DNA of 8,102 nt from assembly GCA_011065005.1 (NCBI GenBank), contig JAAKFP010000095.1, positions 1-8,102 on the forward strand. Direction: 5' to 3'. The translations under genes and the position numbers were made by a program. Position 1 is the stretch's first letter. Every line of letters starts with the position of its first letter. Positions 7,076 through 8,102 of this stretch are shown here, in pieces. The stretch comes from Chlamydiota bacterium. Lineage in GTDB: Bacteria; Chlamydiota; Chlamydiia; Chlamydiales; Waddliaceae. Below the pieces are notes generated by a model that was not told the DNA's origin, ran no database searches, and saw nothing but the letters and a program-made list of their open reading frames with translations.

Positions 7076-7084
7076 TTATGCACA
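7076..7084 (+). promoter_or_regulatory. DnaA-box-like 9-mer TTATGCACA
   Basis: TTATGCACA matches the relaxed DnaA-box consensus TTATNCACA exactly and starts 2 nt after the stop codon of the DnaA-like remnant. TGCACAATGCA (7079-7089) overlaps it as a small symmetric element. A single box is not an origin, and no other clustered boxes or dnaA/dnaN genes are seen. It may instead be the recognition element of the former transposase. Confidence 0.35.
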
Positions 7085-7090
7085 ATGCAC

Positions 7091-7131
7091 CACCGACCCC
7101 TTTCACCGACCCCTTTCACCGACCCCTTTCA
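7091..7131. repeat. Three perfect 13-bp tandem repeats
   Basis: CACCGACCCCTTT occurs three times without mismatch (7091-7103, 7104-7116, 7117-7129), followed by a further CA. The unit is not self-complementary, so it does not form its own hairpin. The opposite strand reads AAAGGGGTCGGTG, a GGGGTC-core sequence of the sort seen near REP-type elements. Its place just after the RAYT-like remnant supports a REP-derived array, but that link is inferred. Confidence 0.9.
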
Positions 7132-7185
7132 TTTTTGTTGACGAATAATTCATTTTTTTGGTAGTGGTAAGATATTAGCAAAATT

Positions 7186-7203
7186 CATGAGAAAGTCTCA
7201 ATG
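7186..7203. repeat. Small hairpin with one bulge
   Basis: TGAGA (7188-7192) pairs perfectly with TCTCA (7196-7200) around AAG. The flanks CAT and ATG extend the pairing past a one-base bulge. It lies 4 nt before a larger hairpin, in AT-rich DNA without genes. Confidence 0.4.
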
Positions 7204-7207
7204 AGCT

Positions 7208-7241
7208 TGGCCGACCAAAATCCAACTGGATTTTGCGGCCA
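7208..7241. repeat. Strong two-part hairpin upstream of the orphan gene
   Basis: TGGCCG (7208-7213) pairs with CGGCCA (7236-7241), and CAAAATCC (7216-7223) pairs with GGATTTTG (7228-7235). There is a two-base AC bulge on the left arm and an AACT loop. This makes a 14-bp stem. No T-run follows, so an intrinsic terminator is doubtful. It could be a dispersed palindromic repeat, the edge of a small mobile element, or a structured leader if transcription begins further upstream. Confidence 0.65.
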
Positions 7242-7244
7242 TAG

Positions 7245-7274
7245 TAGAAAACGCAGTTCAAAATGCTTTATAAG
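7245..7274 (+). promoter_or_regulatory. Possible promoter for the orphan gene
   Basis: TAGAAA (7245-7250) and TATAAG (7269-7274) are 18 nt apart, with 4/6 and 5/6 matches to consensus. The -10 box is about 37 nt before the preferred start at 7311. It begins 3 nt after the strong hairpin, so the hairpin would be upstream of the transcript. Confidence 0.3.
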
Positions 7275-7310
7275 CACAATCTTTGAAAAATTTTAATGGA
7301 GATTATTCCA

Positions 7311-8006
7311 ATGATTATTCCAAGAATTCTAACAACCCTTTTTTCTGTTTTACCTTATCAACCTAAAGAGGTTGCTTCGGTTCAACAACCAGAAGTCAAG
7401 CTTGATGTTCCCATTGAAACCCTATCCAAAGCAATACTAGACAAGCAATCAAATGGTACGTTGAGGTTAATGATTGACAGATTGGAAATTCCAGAGTGTC
7501 GAATCTTCAACAGTGAAAAAAGCTTAGATCTTTATCTCAGTACAAATCAAAACATCGACATTTGGGAAATTCAAGATAAAAGAGAAGCTTTTCCAAGGAC
7601 AATTTATAAATACCACACATGGGATAAAATATATACCTATATAAACAAGGAAGAACTCTATCGAGAAATATCTTCAGGAACAGAACATGGAGTGTTTTGT
7701 ATTAATAATCTAGAAAACAAAGAAAACACATACATCCAGAAGAAAAGGGGGTGGTTTGCATATGGCTTTGAAGAAATCTCACGAGAACAAGCGATGCAAA
7801 CCATCATCGAAAAAGAAGCCTCAAAAGATACCTGGCGGAAAGGATATGCAATTGGAATGGTTGCGTTAGCTGCAGCTCCGACAGTATATGGAATGAGAAA
7901 TAGTCTTGCAAAAGGATGGAAAAATTGGACGCATCCGGAGCAGACGTTTTCAAATTCTTTTCTTAATGTTCGTATGCCTAATCCTATGGAAGCAAAATCC
8001 CGTTAG
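7311..8006 (+). CDS. Unknown protein with C-terminal membrane segment
   Basis: I do not recognise this 231-aa protein. I choose ATG 7311 because GGAG (7298-7301) lies 9 nt upstream. The earlier in-frame ATG at 7296 has no Shine-Dalgarno sequence. The first 15 residues are mildly hydrophobic (MIIPRILTTLFSVLP) but lack a clear positive n-region and cleavage site. Residues 20-175 are charged and probably soluble, with tyrosine- and tryptophan-rich patches such as WDKIYTYINKEELYREI (104-120). Residues 178-195 (GYAIGMVALAAAPTVYGM) look like one membrane helix, followed by a polar 36-residue tail. It lacks the long bilobed hydrophobic domain of chlamydial inclusion-membrane proteins. It has no operon partner: a repeat-rich gap precedes it and the window ends soon after. 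The composition is AT-rich, like the Fic region. A lineage-specific membrane or secreted protein is possible, with no functional call. Confidence 0.7.
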   Translation: MIIPRILTTLFSVLPYQPKEVASVQQPEVKLDVPIETLSKAILDKQSNGTLRLMIDRLEIPECRIFNSEKSLDLYLSTNQNIDIWEIQDKREAFPRTIYKYHTWDKIYTYINKEELYREISSGTEHGVFCINNLENKENTYIQKKRGWFAYGFEEISREQAMQTIIEKEASKDTWRKGYAIGMVALAAAPTVYGMRNSLAKGWKNWTHPEQTFSNSFLNVRMPNPMEAKSR

Positions 8007-8102
8007 ATCCCTTCACAGCACACTCTAAAGCCATGTCTCATTCATCTAGTCGGCCTTTTTCTAAAAATATTTAACAGTTTCAACCCCAAAAACTGACATT
8101 TT

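Noticed and set aside
7076..7131. A replication origin
   Set aside because: There is only one DnaA-box-like 9-mer, with no cluster and no dnaA, dnaN or other origin-linked genes.
7091..7131. A CRISPR array
   Set aside because: The 13-bp units are directly adjacent without spacers and no cas genes are present.
7138..7173. TTGACG with TAAGAT as a promoter
   Set aside because: The spacing is 24 nt, too long for a sigma-70-type promoter.

Overview
The window looks like a chromosomal stretch from a menaquinone-making bacterium of moderate-to-low GC. My best guess is an environmental, amoeba-associated Chlamydiota (Simkania/Waddlia/Parachlamydia-like). That guess rests on classical men genes next to Fic genes, a REP-transposase (RAYT)-type remnant with a DnaA-like C-terminus, and an orphan membrane-anchored protein. 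No rRNA or diagnostic housekeeping gene is present, so the phylum is an inference (about 50%). I found no tRNA, rRNA or CRISPR array.

Layout. (1) 1-1423, AT-rich accessory DNA: a short perfect hairpin at the left edge, a Fic-domain relic without a start codon (81-584), and an apparently intact Fic AMP-transferase-type gene (632-1423). (2) 1484-5951, a compact plus-strand operon menH-menB-menA-menC-menE. It has two ATGA overlaps, a 7-nt gap and a TGATG junction. (3) 5955-6368 on the minus strand: a DoxX-family membrane protein, convergent with menE (3 nt between stops), with a good sigma-70-type promoter. (4) 6369-7295, decayed mobile or repeat DNA: a 9-bp GCGAAG-type repeat, the C-terminal half of a RAYT-like transposase carrying a frameshift, a DnaA-box-like 9-mer directly after its stop, three perfect 13-bp tandem repeats, and two adjacent hairpins. 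(5) 7311-8006: an orphan 231-aa protein of unknown function with one C-terminal membrane segment. In 8007-8102 I see nothing I can call.

How the genes work together. MenH makes SHCHC from SEPHCHC, MenC dehydrates it to o-succinylbenzoate (OSB), MenE activates OSB to OSB-CoA, MenB closes the ring to DHNA-CoA, and MenA prenylates DHNA in the membrane. The first steps (MenF, MenD), the DHNA-CoA thioesterase and the final methyltransferase (MenG/UbiE) are not here and must be elsewhere if the pathway is complete. The DoxX-like protein belongs to a family with links to quinone or redox chemistry, but a functional tie to the men operon is only suggested by position.

I do not see a clear undescribed system. 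The most interesting part is the right-hand remnant, where a DnaA-domain-IV-like coding end is followed at once by a DnaA-box-like site, short tandem repeats and hairpins.
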